From: UBA7672 sp040398465
Lineage (GTDB): Bacteria; Pseudomonadota; Alphaproteobacteria; Caulobacterales; Hyphomonadaceae
Direction of reading: 5' to 3'
DNA length: 22,269 bases
Assembly: GCA_040398465.1 (NCBI GenBank)
Contig: JBBAUA010000053.1
Coordinates: 1 to 22,269, forward strand
Shown: positions 1 to 7,623 of the stretch, one piece after another
How positions within the stretch are numbered: position 1 is the first letter of the stretch
How the letters are laid out: each line of letters begins with the position of its first letter
The notes under the pieces: model-generated
What the model saw: the letters and a program-made list of their open reading frames with translations, nothing else
What the model was told of the DNA's origin: nothing
The model's database searches: none
Translations under genes and position numbers: made by a program

Positions 1-35
1 GCGAGCAGCGAGACAGTGCAAAGCGTCCGGATCAT
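1..35 (-). CDS. Start of an exported protein (partial, runs off the left edge)
   Basis: Read on the minus strand, an ATG at 35 opens a frame that begins M-I-R-T-L-C-T-V-S-L-L and leaves the window. It is preceded by a good Shine-Dalgarno-like GGGGAAG (plus-strand 41-47) at normal spacing. A basic residue followed by a hydrophobic stretch is what a signal peptide start looks like. Function cannot be told from 11 codons. It lies downstream of the redoxin/haem lipoprotein gene on the same strand, but a strong terminator stands between them, so it probably has its own promoter in 36-130. Confidence 0.5.
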   Translation of the reverse strand, partial: MIRTLCTVSLL

Positions 36-130
36 CGTTTCTTCCCCACATTGTTTGTCAGGGACCTTAGCGGCGCGAGGCAATCTTTCCAGCGGCAGCG
101 AAGGAGCCGCAACGCGACGTCATGCGCCGC

Positions 131-169
131 GCCAAAAAGCAAACGCCCCGGATCTTTCGATCCAGGGCG
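131..169 (-). terminator. Rho-independent terminator
   Basis: On the minus strand an 11-bp stem (144-154 with 159-169, one G-T wobble) closes a GAAA tetraloop and is followed by a T-rich run, TTTGCTTTTT (plus-strand 134-143). This is a textbook intrinsic terminator 27 bases past the stop codon of the redoxin/haem lipoprotein gene. Confidence 0.85.
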
Positions 170-195
170 CTGCAATCAGTGCGAGCTAACGAGCG

Positions 196-2226
196 TTACT
201 GCCCGCCATTGCCCGGCATGGGCGCAGCCGAAGCCGACGGGGCAGCCTGGCCGGGACGGCGCATCTGACCCATCACGGCTTCGAACTCCGTCATGTCGAT
301 GCCGCCGTCCTTGTTCTTGTCGACGACGCCGAAGGCCAGCGGATTGCCGATCCGGTCTTTGAACTGGCCGCGCAGCTCGGCCATCTGGACCTTGCCGTCG
401 ATGTTGTCGTCGAGCATGCCCAGCAGGCGCGTGCGGTTCAGAAGCTTGTCGTAGTCCTTCTGATCCTTCGCCGTTTCGTCTTTCCAGAGATAGCGCAGCG
501 AGGTGTAGAACATTTCCTCGAACGACTGGTCGCCCCAGACGATCTTCTCGTTCGGATTCGGGTTCGCCGGGTTCCGCTTCGAGTTGTCATAGACGTAGGT
601 CGCGATCACCTTCGAGCCGGCCGGGATGTCGATCGGCTTTTCGAACTCGTACATGCGCTGCCAGTTGAAGTCGTAGAACGGCACGTTGAGGATCGTCTCG
701 CGCTTGCCATCCGGCGTCATCAGCTCAAGCTTCGAGTAGGTGCCGCGATAGTGTGCGTGCACCACTGCGGTGTGGAGGATCGCGTCCTTCGGGAAATCGA
801 AGTAGGCGATTTCCTTGTGCGCGCCGTCATTCGCCGGGATTTCGATGAACTGATCGACGAGCGGCGTTTCGCGCATGATCAGGTCCGGCATTTCGCCGTC
901 CTTGTAGAAGTAGAGACCGATCTGCTCGGCCGAGACGGCTTCCTTGCCGAACGGCGTGTAGTGCATCTGGTAGCCGAACTGGCCGCCGGCCGGGACCCAT
1001 GATCCAATGCCGTTGGGAGCAACGGTGGATTCCATGCCGACCGTGTAGCCGCCAACCGCGCCGCCCCAGGCCTGCATGCCCCTGGAGGTCGCGCCTTCGG
1101 GGATCACGCCCGAGAGGATGTGGTGCACGCCCTGGCGCTGCGAGACCTTGGCCGTGGCGGCCTTGAGCCACTTGCCTTCTTTCAGCGGGTTCGGGACGTT
1201 CGGGTACTGGTAGTCGACGTAGCCGGTGGCCGGGATGGTGTATTTCGGGATGTCGACGATCAGGTCGGGCTTGCCGAGCGGCCATTCCGGAGCGACGTGC
1301 TTGACCTTGGCGAGACGATCTTCGCCTTCACCACGCGGTGCGCCGGCTTCGATCCAGTTGATCAGCGTGGTGATCTGCTGGCCCGAAAGCGACTTGTCGT
1401 CCTTGAACTTGCCCACGTGCGGATCCGGATCCCACGGCGGCATGCGGTCGGTGCGCACGGCCTCGCGGATCATGCCGGAGAACTGCTTCACCTTCTCGTA
1501 GCTTTCGAAGCCGAACGGCGCGATGCCGCCTTCCTGGTGGCAGGCGACGCACTTCTCTTCGATCATCGGAGCGATCTCGTTCGCGTATGAGATCTTCGCG
1601 AACTGGGCCTTGGCTTCCGACGAGCGGGCCGGGAAGGAAATGGCCTGCGTCTTCAGCGCGTCGTGCTTGAGGGAGACAGACTTGCCTTCGACAAGCGCCT
1701 TGATCGGGTCAGCGGTAAGCGGACCGGAGTAGGCGATCTTCCACGTCTTCGGGTCGATCACGAAAGCCTGCGCCACGCGGGAGGCGCCGATCTGGCCGCC
1801 AACGAGTTGCAGGTCGTCCTGGAGGACCGGAACCGTGATGCCGTTCTTCTCAGCGTCGGCGAGAATGGCGGAGCGCTTCTCCGAGGGGTTGGAGTTCAAC
1901 ATCATGAACTCGACGCCCTTCGGCGCCCACTCGGCCTTCAGCGCTGCGAGCTTCGGCGCGACGGCGGCCGTGTCGGGCGAGCCCGCGGCATGCATGACGA
2001 GCACCACGGCAGGGGCGTCCTTGAGGCGATAGAGCTCGCGGGCATAGCCATCAGCCGAGACCAGACGGAAATTGTCGATACGCGCGGCGACCTCGGCCAT
2101 CGGGGCCGCATCTTGCACGGCGATCGCCACATCATTCGTGGCAGCCATGTCGCCGGGCTGGGCGCAGCTTGCTGCCCCAAGGGCAAGAACGAGACCGATT
2201 GCGGTCAGGGTAACGTGGCGCTTCAT
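196..2226 (-). CDS. Redoxin-like / cytochrome c / copper monooxygenase-like / EF-hand lipoprotein
   Basis: A 676-residue exported multidomain protein. The N-terminus is a signal sequence ending in A-A-S-C (Cys21), a slightly atypical lipobox. Residues about 50-190 have a thioredoxin/AhpC-TSA fold pattern, but the usual C-x-x-C position reads A-A-G-S-P-D-T, so no redox cysteines are present. Residues about 213-300 carry one c-type haem site (CVACH, 226-230) and a later MPPW (262-265) that may give the axial Met. Residues about 320-590 resemble copper type II ascorbate-dependent monooxygenases (PHM/DBM family), with candidate copper ligands His368, His369, His422, His490, His492 and Met572. Two canonical EF-hand loops (606-617, 636-647) end the protein. 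Substrate unknown; it probably acts in the periplasm or on a membrane face. The start has GGAGG upstream (2237-2241). The domain assignments are family knowledge; the copper ligands are my inference. Confidence 0.85.
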   Translation of the reverse strand: MKRHVTLTAIGLVLALGAASCAQPGDMAATNDVAIAVQDAAPMAEVAARIDNFRLVSADGYARELYRLKDAPAVVLVMHAAGSPDTAAVAPKLAALKAEWAPKGVEFMMLNSNPSEKRSAILADAEKNGITVPVLQDDLQLVGGQIGASRVAQAFVIDPKTWKIAYSGPLTADPIKALVEGKSVSLKHDALKTQAISFPARSSEAKAQFAKISYANEIAPMIEEKCVACHQEGGIAPFGFESYEKVKQFSGMIREAVRTDRMPPWDPDPHVGKFKDDKSLSGQQITTLINWIEAGAPRGEGEDRLAKVKHVAPEWPLGKPDLIVDIPKYTIPATGYVDYQYPNVPNPLKEGKWLKAATAKVSQRQGVHHILSGVIPEGATSRGMQAWGGAVGGYTVGMESTVAPNGIGSWVPAGGQFGYQMHYTPFGKEAVSAEQIGLYFYKDGEMPDLIMRETPLVDQFIEIPANDGAHKEIAYFDFPKDAILHTAVVHAHYRGTYSKLELMTPDGKRETILNVPFYDFNWQRMYEFEKPIDIPAGSKVIATYVYDNSKRNPANPNPNEKIVWGDQSFEEMFYTSLRYLWKDETAKDQKDYDKLLNRTRLLGMLDDNIDGKVQMAELRGQFKDRIGNPLAFGVVDKNKDGGIDMTEFEAVMGQMRRPGQAAPSASAAPMPGNGGQ

Positions 2227-2264
2227 GCGGGGAGGTCCTCCAGCTCTTATTTTGGCCGTCGTAC

Positions 2265-2293
2265 TGCATCTTACGAAGGCCTGACAGCGTCAA
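2265..2293 (-). promoter_or_regulatory. Possible sigma-70-type promoter of the redoxin/haem lipoprotein gene
   Basis: On the minus strand TTGACG (plus 2288-2293) is a good -35 hexamer, about 60 bases before the start codon. At 17-bp spacing the -10 position reads GATGCA, which is poor, so this is a weak call. Confidence 0.25.
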
Positions 2294-2315
2294 GACTGTG
2301 CGAGCGGTTCTCACC

Positions 2316-2341
2316 GAAAATTGTTAACGGGCGGTACCGTT
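2316..2341 (-). terminator. Weak terminator-like hairpin after the ABC gene
   Basis: Just past the ABC stop codon, minus-strand AACGG pairs with CCGTT across a 6-base loop (2326-2330 with 2337-2341), followed by AACAATTTT. The stem is only 5 bp, so termination may be partial. Confidence 0.3.
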
Positions 2342-2347
2342 TGGGCG

Positions 2348-4213
2348 TCAAACCGGATCGTGTTCGGCAACCCAGTGACCGGGCGCGACTTCGGGAAGCT
2401 GCGGGCGGTAGTACGGAGGGCTGTCGGTCAGCCGAGACTTCATGAAACGCAGGCTGGCGCGGGGGTCGAGCGGCGACGGCAGGTCGCCGACAAGCTTTAT
2501 CCGGGCGCGGGATCGCTCCGCCACTGGATCGGGCGAGGGCACAGCGGAAAGCAGCGCGCGCGTGTAGGGATGGCGCGGGTTGGCGAACAGCTCATCCCGC
2601 GAGGCCATTTCCACGACGCGACCGAGATAGAGCACCATAACCCGATGGCAGATCTCGCGCACGACCGAGAGGTCATGGCTGATGAACATCATCGCGAGCC
2701 CGAATTCCTTCTGCAGGCCGATCAGGAGGTCGAGGATCTGCGCCTGCACCGAGACATCGAGCGCGGACACCGCCTCGTCGCACACGACGAGCTTCGGGCG
2801 CAGGATCATCGCGCGGGCAATGCCGACGCGCTGGTTCTGTCCGCCGGACAGTTCGTGCGGGTAGCGATTCACCATGGCCGGATCGAGGCCCATCCGCTCC
2901 ATCATCTCGCGCGCAGCGGCTTCCTTGCCCTTCGCATCGACGTCGGGACGGAACACGGTCAACGGTTCGGAGATCGACTGGCCGATCGTCGTGCGCGGAT
3001 CGAGGCTCGCCAGCGGGTCCTGGAAGACGATCTGCAATTCCTGGCGCAGCGGCTGCACCTCTTTGCGCGATGACTTCGCGATATCGCGACCGAGCCAGGC
3101 GACCGACCCCGCGCTCGGATCGAGCAGGCGCAACAAACCGCGCGCCAGCGTGGACTTGCCACAGCCGCTTTCGCCAACCACGCCCATCGTCTCGCCGGGG
3201 CGCAGCGTGAAGCTCACGCCATCCACCGCCCGCAGCGGCACACGCTTTCCAAAAAGTCCGCCGGGAACGTGCACGGGAAAGGTCACATGGAGGTCCTCGA
3301 CCTCAAGGATCGGCTTTGTTTCAAGCGGCGGCGGCGCGCCGATGGCGGGCCGGCCGCCGCGATCGGTGCGGTCCATGCGCGGCATCGCTTCGAGCAACAT
3401 GCGCGTGTAGGCGTGCTGCGGAGCCGCGAAAACCTGGTCGACCTCGCCACGCTCAACGGCGTCTCCATGGCGCATGACCACCACGCGATCAGCCATGCGC
3501 GCGATGACACCCATGTCGTGCGTGATGAGAACGAGCCCCGCTCCGGTCTCGCGCTTCAGCTCGTCCATCAGGTCGAGCACCTGCGCTTGCACCGTCACGT
3601 CGAGCGCTGTCGTCGGCTCGTCGGCGAGCAGCACCTGCGGCTCGCACAGCATGGCGGCGGCAATCATTACCCGCTGACGCATGCCGCCGGAGAGTTCGTG
3701 CGGGAACTGGTGCAGCCTGCGGCGCGCTTCGGGGATGCGCACGCGCTCCAGCCATTCGATGATCCGCTGATCAGCGGCGCGGCCCTTGAGTTTCTTGTGA
3801 CGCGCCAGCACTTCAGCCATCTGCGCGCCGACCGTCATGTGCGGCGTCAGCGACGTCAGCGGGTCCTGGAAGATCATCGAGATGCGCGCACCGCGAATCT
3901 CATTGAGCTGTTTGCGATCGAGCCTGTTCATCTCGACGCCGTCGAACAGGATCGATCCCTCGACCTTGCCGTTGGCCGCCGTGAGGCCCATCGCGGCCAG
4001 CACGGTCTGGCTCTTGCCCGAGCCGCTCTCGCCGACGAGGCCGAGGCACTCCCCCGGCGCCACGCTGAACGACAGCTTCTTCACAGCCTCGACCAGCCCG
4101 TCCTGCGTCTGGAAGGACACGGAGAGGTCACGCACGTCGAGGATGGGTTTTGCGCCAACCGGTGCGGACGCAGAGGGGGTAGCCGTAGTCGGGGTGGACA
4201 AATTGGTGCTCAC
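2348..4213 (-). CDS. Oligopeptide-type ABC transporter, fused double ATPase
   Basis: A 621-residue protein with two complete ABC ATPase domains, of the dipeptide/oligopeptide/nickel class (GsiA/YejF-like). It energises import through partner permeases at the inner membrane. Domain 1: Walker A GESGSGKS (61-68), Q-loop at 116, LSGGM signature (174-178), Walker B LLADEP (195-200), switch His232. Domain 2: GESGCGKS (347-354), Q-loop at 398, LSGGQ (455-459), VVCDE (476-480), His513. The HPYTRALL segment (548-555) is the usual oligopeptide-ATPase extension, but the Cys-rich tail common after it is absent. The GTG start at 4213 is preferred: it overlaps the upstream gene's TGA as GTGA and is followed by a normal N-terminus. 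The frame stays open upstream to 4543, but that part lies antisense-free inside the neighbouring gene and looks non-coding. No permease or binding protein is encoded in this window, so the substrate is unknown. Confidence 0.92.
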   Translation of the reverse strand: MSTNLSTPTTATPSASAPVGAKPILDVRDLSVSFQTQDGLVEAVKKLSFSVAPGECLGLVGESGSGKSQTVLAAMGLTAANGKVEGSILFDGVEMNRLDRKQLNEIRGARISMIFQDPLTSLTPHMTVGAQMAEVLARHKKLKGRAADQRIIEWLERVRIPEARRRLHQFPHELSGGMRQRVMIAAAMLCEPQVLLADEPTTALDVTVQAQVLDLMDELKRETGAGLVLITHDMGVIARMADRVVVMRHGDAVERGEVDQVFAAPQHAYTRMLLEAMPRMDRTDRGGRPAIGAPPPLETKPILEVEDLHVTFPVHVPGGLFGKRVPLRAVDGVSFTLRPGETMGVVGESGCGKSTLARGLLRLLDPSAGSVAWLGRDIAKSSRKEVQPLRQELQIVFQDPLASLDPRTTIGQSISEPLTVFRPDVDAKGKEAAAREMMERMGLDPAMVNRYPHELSGGQNQRVGIARAMILRPKLVVCDEAVSALDVSVQAQILDLLIGLQKEFGLAMMFISHDLSVVREICHRVMVLYLGRVVEMASRDELFANPRHPYTRALLSAVPSPDPVAERSRARIKLVGDLPSPLDPRASLRFMKSRLTDSPPYYRPQLPEVAPGHWVAEHDPV

Positions 4214-4602
4214 GATAGCTTGCGCGCTTCGATGCCCTCGGCGGCGAGGACTGACAAGATCGCATCGTGAAGCACGACGCCAGCGTCCGGCCCGCCGGCC
4301 GCCGCGCCCTTCAAAGCCTTCCGGCGTTGACGCGCGAAGACCCGCCATTGCGTCGGATAGCCCAGGGTCGGCCCATGGCTCGCGCACCCGATGGTGATCT
4401 CCTGGCCCGACTCCGTCGGATATTCGAGGAACCAGCCGAACTCCTCGCCGTGGGGATAACTGGTCACCAGCCCTTCCTCGGCCAGCGCCTGCGCCAGCCA
4501 GGCCGCCAGCTCGAAGCCATAGAGGTCCTCGCTGACCTGACACGGCTCAGGCAGGAACGGCCGGAACCGGTCGGTGGTGAATTCGAATGTCCACAACAGC
4601 AT
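4210..4602 (-). CDS. Hypothetical protein, translationally coupled to the ABC ATPase
   Basis: A protein of about 130 residues when started at the ATG at 4602 (MLLWTFEFTTDRFRPFLPE...). I do not recognise a named family. It is a soluble, aromatic-rich protein (Trp at 4, 33, 68 by eye, several Phe) with no signal peptide or membrane segment. Its TGA stop shares bases with the GTG of the double-ATPase gene, which suggests translational coupling and co-regulation, though not a shared function. In-frame ATGs at 4662 and 4704 are alternative starts; none has a convincing Shine-Dalgarno. I chose 4602 because the conserved-looking part of the protein begins there. Confidence 0.65.
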   Translation of the reverse strand: MLLWTFEFTTDRFRPFLPEPCQVSEDLYGFELAAWLAQALAEEGLVTSYPHGEEFGWFLEYPTESGQEITIGCASHGPTLGYPTQWRVFARQRRKALKGAAAGGPDAGVVLHDAILSVLAAEGIEARKLS

Positions 4603-4725
4603 GGGCGGCACTTGACCTGTTGCGGCGGCGGAAGGGAACCCCTCCACGTCGGCGCTAGCCATGCCATTCAGCCGCAGGCTTCGTGCCGGGCGCGTGTGGG
4701 CCACCCCGAATCTGGGTCAGCGCAC

Positions 4726-5187
4726 CTAGCTCGCTCGCGCGGAGGGCCGCGGCTCGGCCGAAGGAGCGGAGCCATTCATCGCACCGCTCGCCAATACCGG
4801 AACCAGATAGCCTATCGCCAGCCCGGTATTCGATACGGCGTTCAGCCAGAAACCGGTGGCGACCGACAGCGCGCCGTCGATCAGGAACCAGACGATCATG
4901 CCAATTGTCGCAAGACGCCAGACCGGACCAGCATCCGCCCCCAGCCGGTGCGCAGCCATGAAGAGCGCGAGATAGGTGACGCCCCACCCCATCGTCACGG
5001 CGCCCATCAGCGCGACACTGAAGCGGAGGTGCGGCGTCCACTCCAGCGGCGCGCCCCCGCCGACGATGGCGAAGACGGCTTCTGCGACCGTGTCCGTGGC
5101 GTCGAGACCGCCTCCGGCCAACACCAGGCCGAAGACGATCACGACCCATGCCCAGGCGTTCAACCAACCCCGCCAGAATGCCGACAT
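4726..5187 (-). CDS. Four-helix integral membrane protein, unknown function
   Basis: A 153-residue protein with four likely transmembrane segments, at about residues 8-26, 55-78, 91-112 and 119-136, and a polar, Ser/Pro/Ala-rich C-terminal tail. There are no cysteine, histidine-cluster or nucleotide-binding motifs to suggest an activity. The start is well supported by GAGGGAAG just upstream. It sits between the lyase-superfamily gene (96 bases upstream) and the small gene coupled to the ABC ATPase, all on the same strand, so co-transcription is possible. It may belong to one of the small DUF membrane families, but I cannot name which. Confidence 0.75.
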   Translation of the reverse strand: MSAFWRGWLNAWAWVVIVFGLVLAGGGLDATDTVAEAVFAIVGGGAPLEWTPHLRFSVALMGAVTMGWGVTYLALFMAAHRLGADAGPVWRLATIGMIVWFLIDGALSVATGFWLNAVSNTGLAIGYLVPVLASGAMNGSAPSAEPRPSARAS

Positions 5188-5283
5188 GACTTGCTTCCCT
5201 CGCTGAATGTTCAGTGCAGCATAGTCGGAGAGCGGCGGCAGCCAATTACGCTGCAGGTAATGAACCGCTGGATGGTGGCCGGC

Positions 5284-6120
5284 TCATGAAACGCCCCCCT
5301 TGCCAAGCAGCGCATCGATCTCGCCCGCATGCGGCATCGCCTTCGAGAACTCGAACGTACCCGGGCCAAGCATCTCCTTCGCCGCGCCGATCATCGCGCT
5401 CATGGCGACTGCGTGCATCATGCCGCCGGTGGAGATGCGCTTCACGCCAAGCGCGCCGACCTGCTCCACCGTCAGCTGTTCCTTGCGCGGACCGCGCACG
5501 ATGTTGAACGGACGGTCGATCGACCGGCACACTTCGCGCACTTCCTCCGACGTGTTTAGGCCCGGCGCAAACAGCACGTCGGCGCCCGCTTCCTGATAGG
5601 CCCGAAGGCGCGCGATCGTGTCCGCGAGATCAGGCCGTCCGTTGAGATAGTTCTCGGCGCGGGCGCACAGCATGAACTTGAACGGCAGATTTCGCGCGGC
5701 CTCTGCCGCAGCGCGGATGCGATCGGCCGCCTCCGCGATGCTGTAGATCGGGTTTGCGCGGTCGCCGGTGAAGTCCTCGATCGAGCCGCCGACGAGCCCT
5801 GCCGCGGCGCCCTGCCGGATCGTCTCGGCGCAGTCTTCCGGCTTTGGCCCGAAACCATCCTCAAGATCGGCCGCCAACGGAACGTCGATCACCGGCGCCA
5901 TCGCCCGGATGTGCGCCATGACATTCTCGCGCCCCGCATTGTAATCGGGAAACCCGATCGAGCGTGCATAGCCCGCACTGGTCGTGGTCAGCGCCTTGAA
6001 GCCGAGACCCGCCAGAAGCCGCGCGGAACCCGGATCCCACGGATTGGGAATCACGAACACGCCGGGCGCCTTGTGCAGCGCCTCGAATGCCGCGGCCTTG
6101 TCTGCCTGTGATGCTGCCAT
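5284..6120 (-). CDS. Isocitrate lyase/phosphoenolpyruvate mutase family protein
   Basis: A 278-residue cytoplasmic TIM-barrel enzyme of the isocitrate lyase/PEP mutase superfamily, whose members cleave or form C-C or P-C bonds in small 2-oxo acids. The opening (VFVIPNPWDPGSA, 21-33) and TTTSAGYA (45-52) match the family's substrate-binding strands. Asp85 and Asp88 in LAADLEDGFG and Glu115 in GGSIEDF fit the Mg-binding positions. The Cys loop of true isocitrate and methylisocitrate lyases (K-[KR]-C-G-H) is not visible, so this is not AceA or PrpB. It belongs to the broader group that includes oxaloacetate hydrolase/decarboxylase-like and carboxyphosphonoenolpyruvate-type proteins. The ATG at 6120 has GGAGG at good spacing; an upstream ATG at 6177 lacks one. 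It diverges from the amidohydrolase gene. Confidence 0.88.
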   Translation of the reverse strand: MAASQADKAAAFEALHKAPGVFVIPNPWDPGSARLLAGLGFKALTTTSAGYARSIGFPDYNAGRENVMAHIRAMAPVIDVPLAADLEDGFGPKPEDCAETIRQGAAAGLVGGSIEDFTGDRANPIYSIAEAADRIRAAAEAARNLPFKFMLCARAENYLNGRPDLADTIARLRAYQEAGADVLFAPGLNTSEEVREVCRSIDRPFNIVRGPRKEQLTVEQVGALGVKRISTGGMMHAVAMSAMIGAAKEMLGPGTFEFSKAMPHAGEIDALLGKGGVS

Positions 6121-6195
6121 GGAGGCCTCCAGCCTTCTGCCTGCAGGTATCCTGGCGGCGAAGGCAGCGGCAGACATCGCGATTTTCTCATGATT

Positions 6196-6228
6196 GCCCA
6201 GAGCCGTGCTTTACGGGCACGTCTGGGC
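6196..6228. other. Inverted repeat in the lyase/amidohydrolase divergent region
   Basis: GCCCAGA (6196-6202) pairs with TCTGGGC (6222-6228), and CGTGC (6205-6209) with GCACG (6217-6221). Together they make a 12-bp two-part stem with a GC bulge and a 7-base loop. It lies 34 bases before the amidohydrolase start. It could be an operator or a structured leader. Confidence 0.4.
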
Positions 6229-6261
6229 GTCGCATCAATCGGGCTCATGTGGAGGGAATCG

Positions 6262-7536
6262 ATGAGAACGCTTGTCCTGGCCGGCCTGATGGCCGCCGCC
6301 GCCCCGGTTGCGATGGCGCAGAACGTCTACGTCACGGCCGACCGCCTTCTCGATGTCTCGACCGGCCGCATGATCCAGAACCCCGCCATCATCATCCAGG
6401 ACGGCGTCATCACGGCGGTCGGCTCGCGAGACCGCCTGCAGGTGCCATCCGCCGCGATTGTCCACGAGCTCACGGGCGTCACCCTACTGCCGGGCCTGAT
6501 CGACATGCACACACACCTCGATAGCGATCCGACCATGGGCGGCTTTACCGGCATCGGCCTGCCCGATGCCTATGCCGCCGTGATCTCGGTCCCCGCCGCC
6601 AAGGCGACGCTCGATGCAGGCTTCACCACGGTGCGCAATGTCGGCTCGGGCAATTGGGACGATATCGCACTCAAGGCCGCCATCGAGATGGGCAAGGTCC
6701 CCGGCCCGCGCATCGTGCCCGCCGGACACTCCTTCGGCGCAACCGGCGGCCATTGTGACATCACCGGCCTGTCGCCCTCGTTCAACATGGCGAGCCCCTA
6801 CAATGCCGACAGCCCGGACGAGGGCCGCAAGCGCGTGCGCGAGATCCGCAAATACGGCGCCGAGGTGATCAAGATCTGCGCGACTGGCGGCGTCTTCTCG
6901 CACAACACCGAGCCGGGCCAGCAGCAGCTGACGCTCGCCGAGATGAAAGCCATAGCCGAGGAAGCCCACATGTGGGGCCTGAAAGTCGCCGCCCACGCCC
7001 ACGGCGCCACCGGCATCCGCGATGCAGCGCTCGCAGGCATCGACACGATCGAACACGCCAGCCTGATCGACGACGAAGGCATCGCAGCCGCGAAGAAGAT
7101 GGGCACGTTCCTGTCGATGGACATTTACAACACGGACTACACCCAGAGCGAAGGCCCGAATAACGGCGTGATGGAAGACAACCTCCGCAAGGACCGCGAA
7201 GTGGCGGAAGTCCAGCGCCAGGGTTTCAAGCGCGCGCTCGCGGCCGGCGTGAAGATGGTCTACGGCACCGACAGCGGCGTCTATCCGCACGGCGACAATG
7301 CAAAGCAGTTCGGGGTGATGGTGCGCTATGGCGCAACGCCCCTGCAGGCGATCCAGACCGCCACGATCAACGCCGCAGACGCGCTCGGCAAGAAGGGCAA
7401 GGTCGGCGTCGTGGCGAAGGGCGCGTTCGGCGACCTCGTCGGCGTCATGGGCGATCCCACGCGCGACGTGACGCTGCTGGAAAAGCCTGTCTTCGTCATG
7501 AAGGGCGGCGAGGCCGTGGTGGGCGGGGACGAGTAA
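6262..7536 (+). CDS. Exported amidohydrolase (Xaa-Pro/Xaa-Lys dipeptidase type)
   Basis: A 424-residue metal-dependent hydrolase with a signal peptide cleaved near A-M-A-Q (residues 17-20), so it should act in the periplasm. The binuclear-metal amidohydrolase set is complete: HTH (83-85), Lys204 in VIKICATGG (the carboxylated lysine), His245 and His247 in AAHAHG, His265 in IEHAS, and Asp337 in YGTDSG. Sequence style (GHSFGATGGHCD, IEHASLID) matches the subgroup containing prolidase-like and Xaa-Arg/Lys dipeptidases, so short peptides are a reasonable substrate guess. The ATG at 6262 is chosen because GGAGGG precedes it by 5 bases and the signal peptide begins there; an upstream ATG at 6190 is in frame but unsupported. 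It is divergent from the lyase-family gene and stands alone on its strand. Confidence 0.92.
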   Translation: MRTLVLAGLMAAAAPVAMAQNVYVTADRLLDVSTGRMIQNPAIIIQDGVITAVGSRDRLQVPSAAIVHELTGVTLLPGLIDMHTHLDSDPTMGGFTGIGLPDAYAAVISVPAAKATLDAGFTTVRNVGSGNWDDIALKAAIEMGKVPGPRIVPAGHSFGATGGHCDITGLSPSFNMASPYNADSPDEGRKRVREIRKYGAEVIKICATGGVFSHNTEPGQQQLTLAEMKAIAEEAHMWGLKVAAHAHGATGIRDAALAGIDTIEHASLIDDEGIAAAKKMGTFLSMDIYNTDYTQSEGPNNGVMEDNLRKDREVAEVQRQGFKRALAAGVKMVYGTDSGVYPHGDNAKQFGVMVRYGATPLQAIQTATINAADALGKKGKVGVVAKGAFGDLVGVMGDPTRDVTLLEKPVFVMKGGEAVVGGDE

Positions 7537-7593
7537 CACAGCCCCGCCAGCAGCCCGCTTCCGCTTCGGCCAAATTCCGACACGAACCGCGAC

Positions 7594-7620
7594 CAGCCTC
7601 GCCTGGTAATGGGGAGGCTG
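7594..7620 (+). promoter_or_regulatory. Hairpin overlapping the ribosome binding site of the small secreted protein gene
   Basis: CAGCCTC (7594-7600) is the exact reverse complement of GAGGCTG (7614-7620). The right arm contains most of the Shine-Dalgarno GGGGAGG (7611-7617) of the gene starting at 7624. Folding would partly hide the ribosome site. Whether it folds in the cell is unknown. Confidence 0.35.
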
Positions 7621-7623
7621 CCA

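Noticed and set aside
3269..4270. Long open frame on the plus strand, antisense to the ABC ATPase
   Set aside because: It mirrors the ABC gene in a GC-rich frame, has no ribosome site and no family resemblance. The minus-strand frame has every ABC motif.
4214..4543. N-terminal extension of the ABC ATPase frame up to 4543
   Set aside because: It overlaps the upstream gene in another frame and has biased, low-complexity composition. GTG at 4213 gives a normal family length.
6484..7539. 351-codon open frame antisense to the amidohydrolase
   Set aside because: Its His/Val/Ala/Asp-rich composition is the typical by-product of the third-position GC bias of the real gene, which has all metal ligands.
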